Shown: piece after piece, positions 9,767 through 16,835 of the stretch
Layout: the number at the start of each line of letters is the position of its first letter
Numbering within the stretch: the first letter of the stretch is position 1
From: Stenotrophomonas beteli
Lineage (GTDB): Bacteria > Pseudomonadota > Gammaproteobacteria > Xanthomonadales > Xanthomonadaceae
Direction of reading: 5' to 3'
Assembly: GCF_001431665.1 (NCBI RefSeq)
Contig: NZ_LLXV01000042.1
Span: forward strand, 1 to 56,159
Length of the DNA: 56,159 nt
Translations under genes and position numbers: made by a program
Notes under the pieces: model-generated
What the model was told of the DNA's origin: nothing
The model's database searches: none
The model's input: the letters and a program-made list of their open reading frames with translations, nothing else

Positions 9767-10384
9767 ATGTCGAAGACCCATGAAATCAAGGTCACCAAGC
9801 GTGAACTGCAGCGTAAGGGTGCGAGCCGCCGCCTGCGTCACGCCGGTGTGATCCCGGCCATCGTGTACGGCGGCAACGCCGAGCCGGTCGCCATCAGCCT
9901 GGACCACAACGAAATCTGGCTGGCCCAGCAGAACGAGTGGTTCTATGCCTCGATCCTGGACCTGAACCTGGACGGCCAGGTGCAGAAGGTCCTGCTGCGT
10001 GACATGCAGCGCCACCCGTACAAGCAGCTGATCATGCACCTGGACTTCCAGCGCGTGAACGAGAACGAAGCCCTGACCGCTTCGGTCCCGCTGCACTTCG
10101 TCAACGAAGACACCTCGCCGGCCGGCAAGGCTGCCGACGTCGTGGTCACCCACGAACTGAAGGAAGTGACCATCACCTGCCTGCCGAAGGACCTGCCGGA
10201 GTCGATCGAAGTCGACCTGGGCGAGCTGAAGGCCGGTGACGTGGTGTACCTGTCCGACATCAAGCTGCCGAAGGGCGTGGAAATCCCGGCCCTGGCGCTG
10301 GGCAAGGACCACGACGACGCCATCGTCACCGCCAAGGCCGGCAAGGCCGATGCGGCTGACGAAGAAGCGGCTGCCGCCGAGTAA
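9767..10384 (+). CDS. rplY: 50S ribosomal protein L25, long (CTC) form
   Basis: L25/general-stress-protein Ctc family, 205 residues. The N-terminal ~95 residues are the 5S rRNA-binding L25 domain (GASRRLRHAGVIPAIVYGG); the rest is the TL5/CTC beta domain (VDLGELKAGDVVYLSDIKLP). The last ~15 residues are rich in Ala and acidic residues. E. coli has only the short form (94 residues), so this is the extended type. It sits between prs and pth, a conserved order. Confidence 0.96.
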   Translation: MSKTHEIKVTKRELQRKGASRRLRHAGVIPAIVYGGNAEPVAISLDHNEIWLAQQNEWFYASILDLNLDGQVQKVLLRDMQRHPYKQLIMHLDFQRVNENEALTASVPLHFVNEDTSPAGKAADVVVTHELKEVTITCLPKDLPESIEVDLGELKAGDVVYLSDIKLPKGVEIPALALGKDHDDAIVTAKAGKADAADEEAAAAE

Positions 10385-10390
10385 TACCGC

Positions 10391-10420
10391 TACGGTGCCT
10401 GCCTCCGGGCAGGCACCGTA
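10391..10420 (+). promoter_or_regulatory. Perfect 13-bp hairpin between rplY and pth
   Basis: TACGGTGCCTGCC and GGCAGGCACCGTA pair perfectly around the loop TCCG. The stem ends 12 nt before the pth start codon and just upstream of its Shine-Dalgarno GGAAGGA (10423-10429). No T-tract follows, so full termination is unlikely; attenuation or RNA protection fits better. Confidence 0.6.
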
Positions 10421-10432
10421 CTGGAAGGAACC

Positions 10433-11011
10433 ATGGCAGGACTGCGACTGATCGTCGGTCTGGGCAATCCCGGATCGGAACACGCCCGGACCCGGCACAA
10501 TGCCGGGTTTCATTTCGTTGAGGCCCTGGCGGAAAAAGCCGGTGCACGATGGAATGTGGACAGCAAGCTGTTCGGTGAGACCGCCAAGGTCGAGATCGCC
10601 GGGCAGACGGTGTGGCTGCTCAAGCCCGCCACCTTCATGAACCTCAGCGGCAAGTCGGTCACCGCCGCACAGCGGTTCTGGAAGATCGAGCCGGAGGAAA
10701 CCCTGCTGGCCCACGACGAGCTGGACCTGGCGCCCGGCGTGGCACGATTGAAGTTCGACGGCGGCCACGGCGGCCAGAACGGCCTGCGCGACACCATCCG
10801 CCTGCTCGGCCACGGCAAGTTCCATCGCCTGCGCGTAGGCATCGGCCATCCCGGCCACAAGGACCGCGTGGTGGGCTGGGTGCTCGGTCGCCCATCCAAG
10901 GAAGACGACGTGCTGATCGCGCGCGCCATCGACGATGCGATCGACGTGATGCCGCTGGCAGTGCAGGGCGATTTCAGCGAAGCGATGAAGCGGCTGCACA
11001 CCCCGAAGTAG
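10433..11011 (+). CDS. pth: Peptidyl-tRNA hydrolase
   Basis: Pth, 192 residues. It frees tRNA from prematurely released peptidyl-tRNAs. Signature regions are LIVGLGNPGSEHARTRHNAG with the catalytic His, KPATFMNLSGKSV, the HDELDLAPGVARLKF segment with the catalytic Asp, and GGHGGQNGLRD. A clear Shine-Dalgarno GGAAGGA precedes the ATG. Coupling with rplY and ychF is the standard gammaproteobacterial arrangement. Confidence 0.97.
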   Translation: MAGLRLIVGLGNPGSEHARTRHNAGFHFVEALAEKAGARWNVDSKLFGETAKVEIAGQTVWLLKPATFMNLSGKSVTAAQRFWKIEPEETLLAHDELDLAPGVARLKFDGGHGGQNGLRDTIRLLGHGKFHRLRVGIGHPGHKDRVVGWVLGRPSKEDDVLIARAIDDAIDVMPLAVQGDFSEAMKRLHTPK

Positions 11012-11021
11012 CCTGCTTTGG

Positions 11022-11047
11022 GTAGGTGCCAACCCTGGTTGGCACAC
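11022..11047. repeat. SMAG-type REP monomer
   Basis: GTAG head followed by the imperfect palindrome GTGCCAACCCTGGTTGGCAC, placed 10 nt after the pth stop. It is a single REP stem of the GTAG family seen elsewhere in the window. Confidence 0.7.
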
Positions 11048-11066
11048 AATGATCGACACCGAGACG

Positions 11067-11102
11067 GATTGGCCAAGCAGCGCGCGCGCTGTTTCACCAA
11101 TC
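11067..11102 (+). promoter_or_regulatory. Long hairpin in the ychF leader
   Basis: GATTGG (11067-11072) and CCAATC (11097-11102) enclose AAGCAGCGC and GCGCTGTTT, which also pair apart from one G-U. The hairpin ends 26 nt before the ychF start. Its role is unknown; it could tune ychF expression separately from pth. Confidence 0.4.
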
Positions 11103-11128
11103 ACTTTCACCCCAGAGAGCTGTCACCC

Positions 11129-12220
11129 ATGGGTATCAAATGCGGCATCGTCGGCCTGCCCAACGTCGGCAAGTCGACCCTGTTCAATGCGCTGACCAAG
11201 GCGGGCATCGCCGCGGCGAACTTCCCGTTCTGCACCATCGAGCCGAACGTCGGCATCGTGCCGGTGCCGGATCCGCGCCTGAACGAGCTGGCGGGCATCA
11301 TCAACCCGCAGAAGGTCATCCCGACCGCGGTCGAGTTCGTCGACATCGCCGGCCTGGTGGCCGGTGCCGCCAGCGGTGAAGGGCTGGGCAACAAGTTCCT
11401 GGCGCACATCCGCGAAGTCGATGCGATCACTCACGTGGTGCGCTGCTTCGAGCACGGCGACATCGTGCACGTGGCCGGCAAGGTCGACCCCATCTCGGAC
11501 ATCGAAACCATCGACACCGAACTGGCGCTGGCTGACCTGGACAGCGTCGAGAAGGCGCTGAACCGTGCCGAGCGTGCGGCCAAGGGTGGCGACAAGGACG
11601 CGGCGGCGCGCAAGCCGGTGCTGGCCAAGCTGCAGGCCGCACTGTCCGACGGCAAGGCCGGTCGCTCGGCCGGCCTGGACGAGGAAGAGAAGGCGCTGGT
11701 GCGCGACCTGTTCCTTCTGACCCTGAAGCCGGTGATGTACATCGCCAACGTGCTGGAAGACGGTTTCGACAACAACCCGCACCTGGAAGCCGTGCGTGCG
11801 CATGCTGCCGCCGAAGGCGCGCAGGTGGTGCCGGTGTCGGCCGCGATCGAAGAAGAGCTGTCCCAGCTCGACGACGAGGACCGCGATACCTTCCTGGCCG
11901 ACCTGGGCCTGAGCGAGCCGGGCCTGAACCGCGTGATCAACGCGGCCTACAGCCTGCTCGGCCTGCAGACCTACTTCACTGCCGGCGTGAAGGAAGTCCG
12001 TGCGTGGACCGTGCGCAAGGGCGCCACCGCCCCGCAGGCCGCGGCGGTCATCCACACCGACTTCGAGAAGGGCTTCATCCGCGCCGAAACCATCGCGTAT
12101 GACGACTTCATCAAGTACAAGGGCGAAGCCGGCGCCAAGGAAGCCGGTCGCCTGCGCCTGGAAGGCAAGGAATACCGTGTGCAGGAAGGCGACATCCTGC
12201 ACTTCCGCTTCAACGTCTGA
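11129..12220 (+). CDS. ychF: Redox-regulated ATPase YchF
   Basis: Obg-family P-loop NTPase, 363 residues, the normal size. YchF/OLA1 proteins prefer ATP to GTP and bind ribosomes; they affect stress responses. Seen: G1 loop [14 protein letters not shown] at residues about 8-21, switch segment [19 protein letters not shown], a coiled-coil insertion, and the C-terminal TGS domain with [20 protein letters not shown] and [18 protein letters not shown]. The start at 11129 gives the family N-terminus [12 protein letters not shown]; upstream in-frame codons are leader. A terminator follows the gene. Confidence 0.97.
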   Translation: MGIKCGIVGLPNVGKSTLFNALTKAGIAAANFPFCTIEPNVGIVPVPDPRLNELAGIINPQKVIPTAVEFVDIAGLVAGAASGEGLGNKFLAHIREVDAITHVVRCFEHGDIVHVAGKVDPISDIETIDTELALADLDSVEKALNRAERAAKGGDKDAAARKPVLAKLQAALSDGKAGRSAGLDEEEKALVRDLFLLTLKPVMYIANVLEDGFDNNPHLEAVRAHAAAEGAQVVPVSAAIEEELSQLDDEDRDTFLADLGLSEPGLNRVINAAYSLLGLQTYFTAGVKEVRAWTVRKGATAPQAAAVIHTDFEKGFIRAETIAYDDFIKYKGEAGAKEAGRLRLEGKEYRVQEGDILHFRFNV

Positions 12221-12244
12221 TCCAGCGGCATCGGATCGGCCCCG

Positions 12245-12276
12245 GACGCCCCGCCTTGCGCGGGGCGTCTGCGTTT
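12245..12276 (+). terminator. Terminator after ychF
   Basis: Stem GACGCCCCGC / GCGGGGCGTC (10 bp, 5-nt loop) followed by TGCGTTT. It begins 25 nt past the ychF stop and closes the plus-strand run that began at 5.2 kb. Confidence 0.75.
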
Positions 12277-12282
12277 CCGGTA

Positions 12283-12386
12283 TGGACAAAAAAACACCAC
12301 GTTGCGAAACGCTTGCGGCGTGATGCTTGCCGGCACTTGTCCACAGCAAACTCCCATCGCTTTCCACGTCGGGTGTGGAAAACCCC
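12283..12386. repeat. ~100-bp repeat, copy 1
   Basis: First of three related copies in the 584-nt gap between ychF and the TonB receptor. It starts TGGACAAAAAAA and ends GTGTGGAAAACCCC. The start TGGACAA can pair with the internal TTGTCCA, and TTTCCAC pairs with GTGGAAA, giving two hairpins. It contains TTGTCCACA (12337-12345) and TGTGGAAAA (12374-12382), both resembling DnaA boxes. Confidence 0.85.
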
Positions 12387-12396
12387 GCGTACCGCC

Positions 12397-12457
12397 GTAG
12401 AGCCGAGCCCATGCATCGGCTGATGCCAGCCGGAGCCGAGCATGGGCTCGGCGCTAC
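12397..12457. repeat. SMAG-type REP dimer
   Basis: Inverted arms 12397-12413 and 12441-12457 (GTAGAGCCGAGCCCATG against GTAGCGCCGAGCCCATG, one mismatch), GTAG at both outer ends. It separates copies 1 and 2 of the ~100-bp repeat. Confidence 0.8.
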
Positions 12458-12477
12458 ACGAGCCTGCCCGCGTCACC

Positions 12478-12578
12478 TGGACAAAATTTCACCGCGCGCG
12501 AAAACGCCTGCCGCGTAACGCTCGCACCCACTTGTCCACATCAAGTTCCCATCGCTCTCCACGTACCGTGTGGAAAAC
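12478..12578. repeat. ~100-bp repeat, copy 2
   Basis: Second copy, same orientation as copies 1 and 3, with more substitutions in the middle. It keeps TTGTCCACA (12532-12540), the TCCACGTACC/GTGTGGA hairpin and TGTGGAAAA (12569-12577). Only about 11 nt separate it from copy 3. Confidence 0.85.
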
Positions 12579-12589
12579 AATCTGGGTCG

Positions 12590-12693
12590 TGGACAAAAAA
12601 TAACCACGCCCGGAAACGCCTGCGGCGCAGTGCTCCCGCCCACTTGTCCACACCAAGTTCCCATCGCTTTCCACGTACGGTGTGGAAAACCCC
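12590..12693. repeat. ~100-bp repeat, copy 3
   Basis: Third copy, closest to copy 2 in sequence. TGGACAA at 12590 can pair with TTGTCCA at 12644-12650, and TTTCCAC with GTGGAAA around 12668-12688. DnaA-box-like TTGTCCACA (12644-12652) and TGTGGAAAA (12681-12689) are conserved. The minus strand is open in one frame over copies 2 and 3, but this looks accidental. Confidence 0.85.
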
Positions 12694-12744
12694 GGATGGC
12701 CCGCTCTGGCAGTCGCCCACCAAGGTGGGCATCAACCAAGGCCG

Positions 12745-12773
12745 CAAACAACAAGGCCCGCCAATGGCGGGCC
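12745..12773 (-). terminator. Terminator of the first TonB receptor gene
   Basis: Stem GGCCCGCC / GGCGGGCC with a 3-nt loop at 12755-12773. Read on the minus strand it is followed by TTGTTGTTTG, as expected of a rho-independent terminator, about 30 nt after the receptor stop. Confidence 0.75.
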
Positions 12774-12804
12774 CTGCTGTCCACATCCTGCAATGCGGCG
12801 TGCC

Positions 12805-15543
12805 TTACAGCGCGCTGCCGCCGAACTTGTGGGTGTACTGCAGGTTGATCGTGCGGCCGACACTGTCGAACCAGGACACGTCGTAGTACGGGTAGGCCGT
12901 ATAGGTCAGGTCCTTCGGCGGCATCTTGTTGAACACGTTGACCACCGACAGCGACAGGCGCGAATGGTCGTCGAAGCGGTACTGCACCGATGCGTTGTAG
13001 CGGTAGGTTGCCTTGACGTACGGGCTGTCGCCGCTGTCCCAGTCGAATACCTGGTCGTAGCTGTCCGAGGTCGGCAGCTTGCCCAGGCGCGAGCCGTAGA
13101 CCGTGGCCGACCACGCCGCCTTCTCCCAGGTCACGCTCAGGCTGGTCTTGGTTCGCGGAATGTCGAAGCCGCTGTTGACTGCGAACTGGTCCTCGCTCAC
13201 ATCGCCAGCGAAACGCTGGAAATCATGCTGCTTCACCCAGGTGTGGGTGCCGTTGAGGATGAAGTCACCGATGCGGGTCTGCAGGCGGTAGCGCAGGCCG
13301 ACGTCGATGCCGGACGTGGACTCGCGGGCGACGTTGATCGGCTCTACGCGCACGCCGTACAGGCGGCCGTCGGCGGTACGGGTGATGCGGCCAAGCGCGT
13401 CCACGCAGGTCGGCGAGCGGATGTCTGCGCTGCCAAGGCGGCAGTTGGCTTCATTGGCCAGGATCGTGCGCACGTCCATATCCTGCACCTGGTTGCGCAT
13501 GTCGATGTCGAACCAGTCCACCGACAGGTCCAGGCCGATGGCCGGCGACCAGACGAATCCGGCGCTCCACGAGGTGCTGGTTTCCGGGTCGAGCTGGCGG
13601 TTGCCGGTGCGGCTGCGGACCAGATCGCGCTCGTAGTCGGCGCAGTCGCTGGCCTCTTCCAGGCGGCAGGTGTACAGATCTTCGGCGCTGGTCTCGTCGT
13701 TGCCCGGGCCTGCGAACACGTAGTGCAGGTCCGGCGCCCGGAACGCGGTGCCATACGAACCGCGCACCAGCAGGGAATCGATCGGGCGCCATTCCAGGCC
13801 GCCGCTCCAGGTGGCCTTGCCGATGGTGTGGCCGGAATAACGGTACTGGTCGTAACGGCCGGCCACGCTCAGGTTGACCGTCTCATGCAGGGGCAGGCGC
13901 AGTTCGGCGGCGGTGGCCCAGCGGTTGCGCGAGCCCTTGCCGTCTGAATCCTTCCAGCTGTAGTAGTAGTACTGCGTCGCCAGCGGATCGGGATTGAGCG
14001 AGTACGCCTGCTGGCCCACTTCCACGGTGGCCGCGAAGCCGGCATCGCCCCCCGGCAGGCCGAACAGTTCGCTGTTGGTCAGGGTGAAGGCCGCCGTCTC
14101 CGTGCGCGACTTCGGGGTGTAGGTCGTGCGCGCGGCAATCGAATCGTACTCGGCGCGGGTCAGCGGCCGGTACAGGCGCGACGGGTCGGCGTTGTAGATC
14201 GGGAAGCCTTCATCATCCTCGCCCAGCTGCGGGCCCAGGAACAGGTCATTGGCCCTGGCGGCGACGATCTGCGCCCAGCTGATGCGGGACTGGTACTGCG
14301 AGTGGCCCAGGGCAGCTTCGTAGTCCCAGTTGCCGGCCAGATTGCCCTTGAAGCCGGTGGTCACGCTGAAGGTGCGCTGCGTGCTGCGCACCATGGCGTT
14401 GCGCAGTCCGCCCATTTCCTCAGGGGAGAACTGCCGCTGCCAGAACTCGATCCCGCCGGTGGCTTCGTTGTTGAAGTAGCCCGACTCATCGCCGTTGGCG
14501 TCCATGCGGCCCCACGAGGTGACGTCGCGCATCAGCGACAGCGTGTGGTAGCCCAGCTGTACATCGGCGAACCACTGCTGGCCGTTGTCGAAGTCGTAGC
14601 TCAGCGACGCGTAGCCGTTGGCGCCGCGGCGCTTGTTCAGGATGGTGCCGTAACCGATCGATGCGTCGCTGCCGCAGTAGTAGCCGTAACGCGGCCGGTA
14701 GGCGTGGTAGGTGCTGCCCTGGTTCTGTGCGGCCAGTGCATCGCAGGTGGCCACACCCGGGTCCAGATAGTCATCGTTGTAGTCGGTGCGCAGATAGGCG
14801 CGACGGCCGATGCGCGAACCTTCGGTGGGGCCGTCCTGGGTCGAATCCTGGATGCCGCGCTGGTAGGCCCACAACGGGGTCTGCGACTGCAGCTCGACGC
14901 TGTACACGGCGTTGAAACCGCCGTGGCTGAATCCACTGGCGATGCTCATGTCGAACGATTCGCCACCGCCTTCAGTGGTGGTGCCCATGCGCAGGTCAAC
15001 CGTGGTGCCGTCGGCCTTCTTCTTCAGGATGAAGTTGACCACGCCGGCGATCGCATCCGAACCGTAGATGGCCGAGGCGCTGCCGGTCAGCACTTCGATG
15101 CGCTCGATCATCCCCAGCGGAATGTTGGAGACGTCGGTGAAATTGCTGCGGCCCTTGAACGGCATCGGGAAGTCGGCGATGCGGCGGCCATTGACCAGCA
15201 CCAGGGTGTGGTTCGGGCCAAGCCCGCGCAGGTCTACCTGCTGCGCGCCCGGCGAGAAGTCGGCGCCGTTGGACGATTGCTGGCTCTGGGTCTCGCCGCC
15301 GTTCTGGGTCATCGCACGCAGCACGTCCGGCACGCTGGTGAAACCGCTCGAGCGGATCTGCTCGGCATTGATCACCGTGATCGGGGCGGGGCCTTCCACC
15401 TGGGCGCGCGGAATGCGCGAACCGGTGACCTGCACCGCATCCAGTTGTTGAACCGAAGAAGAAGCCGGTGCCTGGGCCGCTGCGGAAGCAGCCACGCCCA
15501 GCAACGCCAGCTGGATCGACCACGCCATCGCCTGTCTACGCAT
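12805..15543 (-). CDS. TonB-dependent receptor (beside exported isopeptidases)
   Basis: A 912-residue outer-membrane active transporter. It has a signal peptide (SIQLALLGVAASAAAQA), a TonB-box-like LDAVQVTGSRI, a plug domain (ITVINAEQIRSSGF, DLRGLGPNHTLVLVNGRR, GSASAIYGSDAIAGVVNFIL) and a large beta-barrel ending INLQYTHKFGGSAL. The final residue is Leu rather than the usual aromatic residue of barrel proteins, though the FGG just before it may serve. The plug type with GSRI is typical of xanthomonad and caulobacterial receptors that take up organic molecules. It is divergent from the cyanophycinase-like gene with 170 nt between starts. Substrate is inferred from context: peptides or amino acids with isoaspartyl bonds. 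Start at 15543 (MRRQAMAW) or 15528. Confidence 0.93.
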   Translation of the reverse strand: MRRQAMAWSIQLALLGVAASAAAQAPASSSVQQLDAVQVTGSRIPRAQVEGPAPITVINAEQIRSSGFTSVPDVLRAMTQNGGETQSQQSSNGADFSPGAQQVDLRGLGPNHTLVLVNGRRIADFPMPFKGRSNFTDVSNIPLGMIERIEVLTGSASAIYGSDAIAGVVNFILKKKADGTTVDLRMGTTTEGGGESFDMSIASGFSHGGFNAVYSVELQSQTPLWAYQRGIQDSTQDGPTEGSRIGRRAYLRTDYNDDYLDPGVATCDALAAQNQGSTYHAYRPRYGYYCGSDASIGYGTILNKRRGANGYASLSYDFDNGQQWFADVQLGYHTLSLMRDVTSWGRMDANGDESGYFNNEATGGIEFWQRQFSPEEMGGLRNAMVRSTQRTFSVTTGFKGNLAGNWDYEAALGHSQYQSRISWAQIVAARANDLFLGPQLGEDDEGFPIYNADPSRLYRPLTRAEYDSIAARTTYTPKSRTETAAFTLTNSELFGLPGGDAGFAATVEVGQQAYSLNPDPLATQYYYYSWKDSDGKGSRNRWATAAELRLPLHETVNLSVAGRYDQYRYSGHTIGKATWSGGLEWRPIDSLLVRGSYGTAFRAPDLHYVFAGPGNDETSAEDLYTCRLEEASDCADYERDLVRSRTGNRQLDPETSTSWSAGFVWSPAIGLDLSVDWFDIDMRNQVQDMDVRTILANEANCRLGSADIRSPTCVDALGRITRTADGRLYGVRVEPINVARESTSGIDVGLRYRLQTRIGDFILNGTHTWVKQHDFQRFAGDVSEDQFAVNSGFDIPRTKTSLSVTWEKAAWSATVYGSRLGKLPTSDSYDQVFDWDSGDSPYVKATYRYNASVQYRFDDHSRLSLSVVNVFNKMPPKDLTYTAYPYYDVSWFDSVGRTINLQYTHKFGGSAL

Positions 15544-15643
15544 GAGGAATTCTCAAGAATGATGCCGGCCCGCAGAGGAGGGGCCCTGTCCCCCATTCAT
15601 GTTTGAGCAATGGGCGCGCGCATTTAACGCCTTTTTCATGCTC

Positions 15644-15649
15644 TTGACT
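15644..15649 (+). promoter_or_regulatory. -35-like element of the cyanophycinase-like gene
   Basis: TTGACT is a good -35 hexamer in the divergent gap. No good -10 lies 16-18 nt downstream (around 15666-15672 the sequence is CAAAGAG), so the promoter may be weak or activator dependent. Confidence 0.3.
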
Positions 15650-15673
15650 ACTGGGTGGCCATCTGGCAAAGAG

Positions 15674-15687
15674 TGAAAACGCTTGCA
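15674..15687. promoter_or_regulatory. Possible LacI/GalR-type operator
   Basis: TGAAAACGCTTGCA fits the 14-bp LacI/GalR-family pattern TGnAAnCGnTTnCA with a central CG; five of seven half-site positions are symmetrical. It lies 26 nt upstream of the peptidase start in the gap shared with the receptor. No LacI-family gene is in the window, so the regulator would be encoded elsewhere. Confidence 0.4.
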
Positions 15688-15713
15688 GGTCGATTTTGTT
15701 CAGGGAGATCAAG

Positions 15714-16730
15714 ATGCGACGCCTCCATCGGGCCCTGGCCCCGATCACCTGGCTGGTGGTCCTGGTGCTGGCCTGGCCGCTGGCCACGTCCGCGCAAGAC
15801 CTGCACGGTCCGGGCTTTGCCTACTACGAAGTGGGCGATCTGGACGCGCCGCGCCCCGGTCCGCGCGCCCCGGCCATGATGCTGATGGGCGGTGGTGAAT
15901 GGGTGCCCGGCGCCTTCCAGTGGTGGTTGCGGCAGGCCGGCAACGGGCGCGTGCTGATCCTGCGTGCCTCCGGCAGCGATGAACTGCAGGACCGGCTGTA
16001 CCACGACATCGGCGGCACCACCGCCGTGCAGACCCTGGTCTTTGACAGCCGCCGTGGCGCCGACGATCCGGCCGTGCTGCGCGTGGTGGCGGCAGCCGAC
16101 GCCATCTTCATCGCCGGTGGCGACCAGTCGCGCTACATCCGCTTCTGGAAAGGCACCGCGCTCAACCGTGCGCTCAATGCACACGTGCGTGCCGGCAAGC
16201 CGATCGCCGGCACCAGTGCTGGCCTGGCGATCCTTGGCGGCTACGCCTATGGCGCGCTGGATGGGGGCAGCATCACCTCCGCCGGTGCGCTGGCCGATCC
16301 CATGGGCAGCGCGGTCACCCTGGACCATGGTTTCCTGCAGATGCCTTACCTGCAGCGCGTGGTCACCGACACCCACTTCGACAAGCGTGACCGGCTCGGT
16401 CGCCTGATCGTGTTCGTGGCGCGCGCCGCGCAGGACAGCGGTGATCCCGGCATCGTCGGCATCGGCGTGGATGAAGACACCGCGCTGTGCGTGGAACCCG
16501 ATGGCCAGGCCCAGGTCTACAGTGCCGATGGCGAGGGCAAGGTCTGGGTGGTCAGTCCCGGTCGCGATGCCGACCGACTGGTGGAGGGTGAACCCTTGCG
16601 CTTCCATGCGGTGCCGGTGAGGGTGGTCGCCAGCGGCAGCCGCATGCGGCTGGATGATGTCCAGGCCGGGGCCGACTACCACGCCCTGGCCGACATCGAC
16701 GACGGCGCAATCGAGTTCACGCTTCGGTAG
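15714..16730 (+). CDS. Exported cyanophycinase-like peptidase (family S51)
   Basis: A 338-residue serine peptidase of the cyanophycinase/Type 1 glutamine-amidotransferase fold. It has a signal peptide (LVVLVLAWPLATSA, likely cut before Gln28). Key features: MLMGGGEW near 57-63, FIAGGDQSRY with Gln138, nucleophile elbow GTSAG with Ser168, and TDTHFDKRDRLGRL with His221. Cytoplasmic cyanophycinases (CphB) cut beta-Asp-Arg links of cyanophycin; exported forms (CphE type) act outside the cell. I start at 15714 because GGGAG at 15703-15707 is well spaced; an earlier ATG at 15696 would lengthen the pre-signal region. The stop codon TAG lies inside a SMAG repeat. The real substrate could be another isoaspartyl peptide. 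Confidence 0.88.
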   Translation: MRRLHRALAPITWLVVLVLAWPLATSAQDLHGPGFAYYEVGDLDAPRPGPRAPAMMLMGGGEWVPGAFQWWLRQAGNGRVLILRASGSDELQDRLYHDIGGTTAVQTLVFDSRRGADDPAVLRVVAAADAIFIAGGDQSRYIRFWKGTALNRALNAHVRAGKPIAGTSAGLAILGGYAYGALDGGSITSAGALADPMGSAVTLDHGFLQMPYLQRVVTDTHFDKRDRLGRLIVFVARAAQDSGDPGIVGIGVDEDTALCVEPDGQAQVYSADGEGKVWVVSPGRDADRLVEGEPLRFHAVPVRVVASGSRMRLDDVQAGADYHALADIDDGAIEFTLR

Positions 16731-16796
16731 TGCCGGCCGCTGGCCGGCAACGCACATTCCCTGATACGCCCCTCGCCGGCCAGCGGCCGGCACTAC
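16727..16796. repeat. SMAG-type REP dimer overlapping a stop codon
   Basis: Perfect 22-bp inverted arms at 16727-16748 and 16775-16796, both with outer GTAG. The TAG of the left head (16728-16730) is the stop codon of the cyanophycinase-like gene. The element lies between the two peptidase genes. Confidence 0.88.
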
Positions 16797-16835
16797 CCTG
16801 CAATCCATTCCTCGTTACTGCTGGAGACGTACCTG

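Noticed and set aside
12283..12693. Possible CRISPR array
   Set aside because: Only three copies, ~100 bp each, unevenly spaced (91 and 11 nt) and with a REP in one gap. No cas genes are near.
12283..12693. Chromosomal replication origin
   Set aside because: DnaA-box-like motifs are present, but there is no dnaA, dnaN or gidA and no AT-rich unwinding region. The motifs are part of a repeat.
12473..13114. Minus-strand frame over the repeat copies (213 codons)
   Set aside because: It spans the non-coding repeats and the end of the TonB receptor in another frame. Repeated peptide pieces arise from the repeats themselves.
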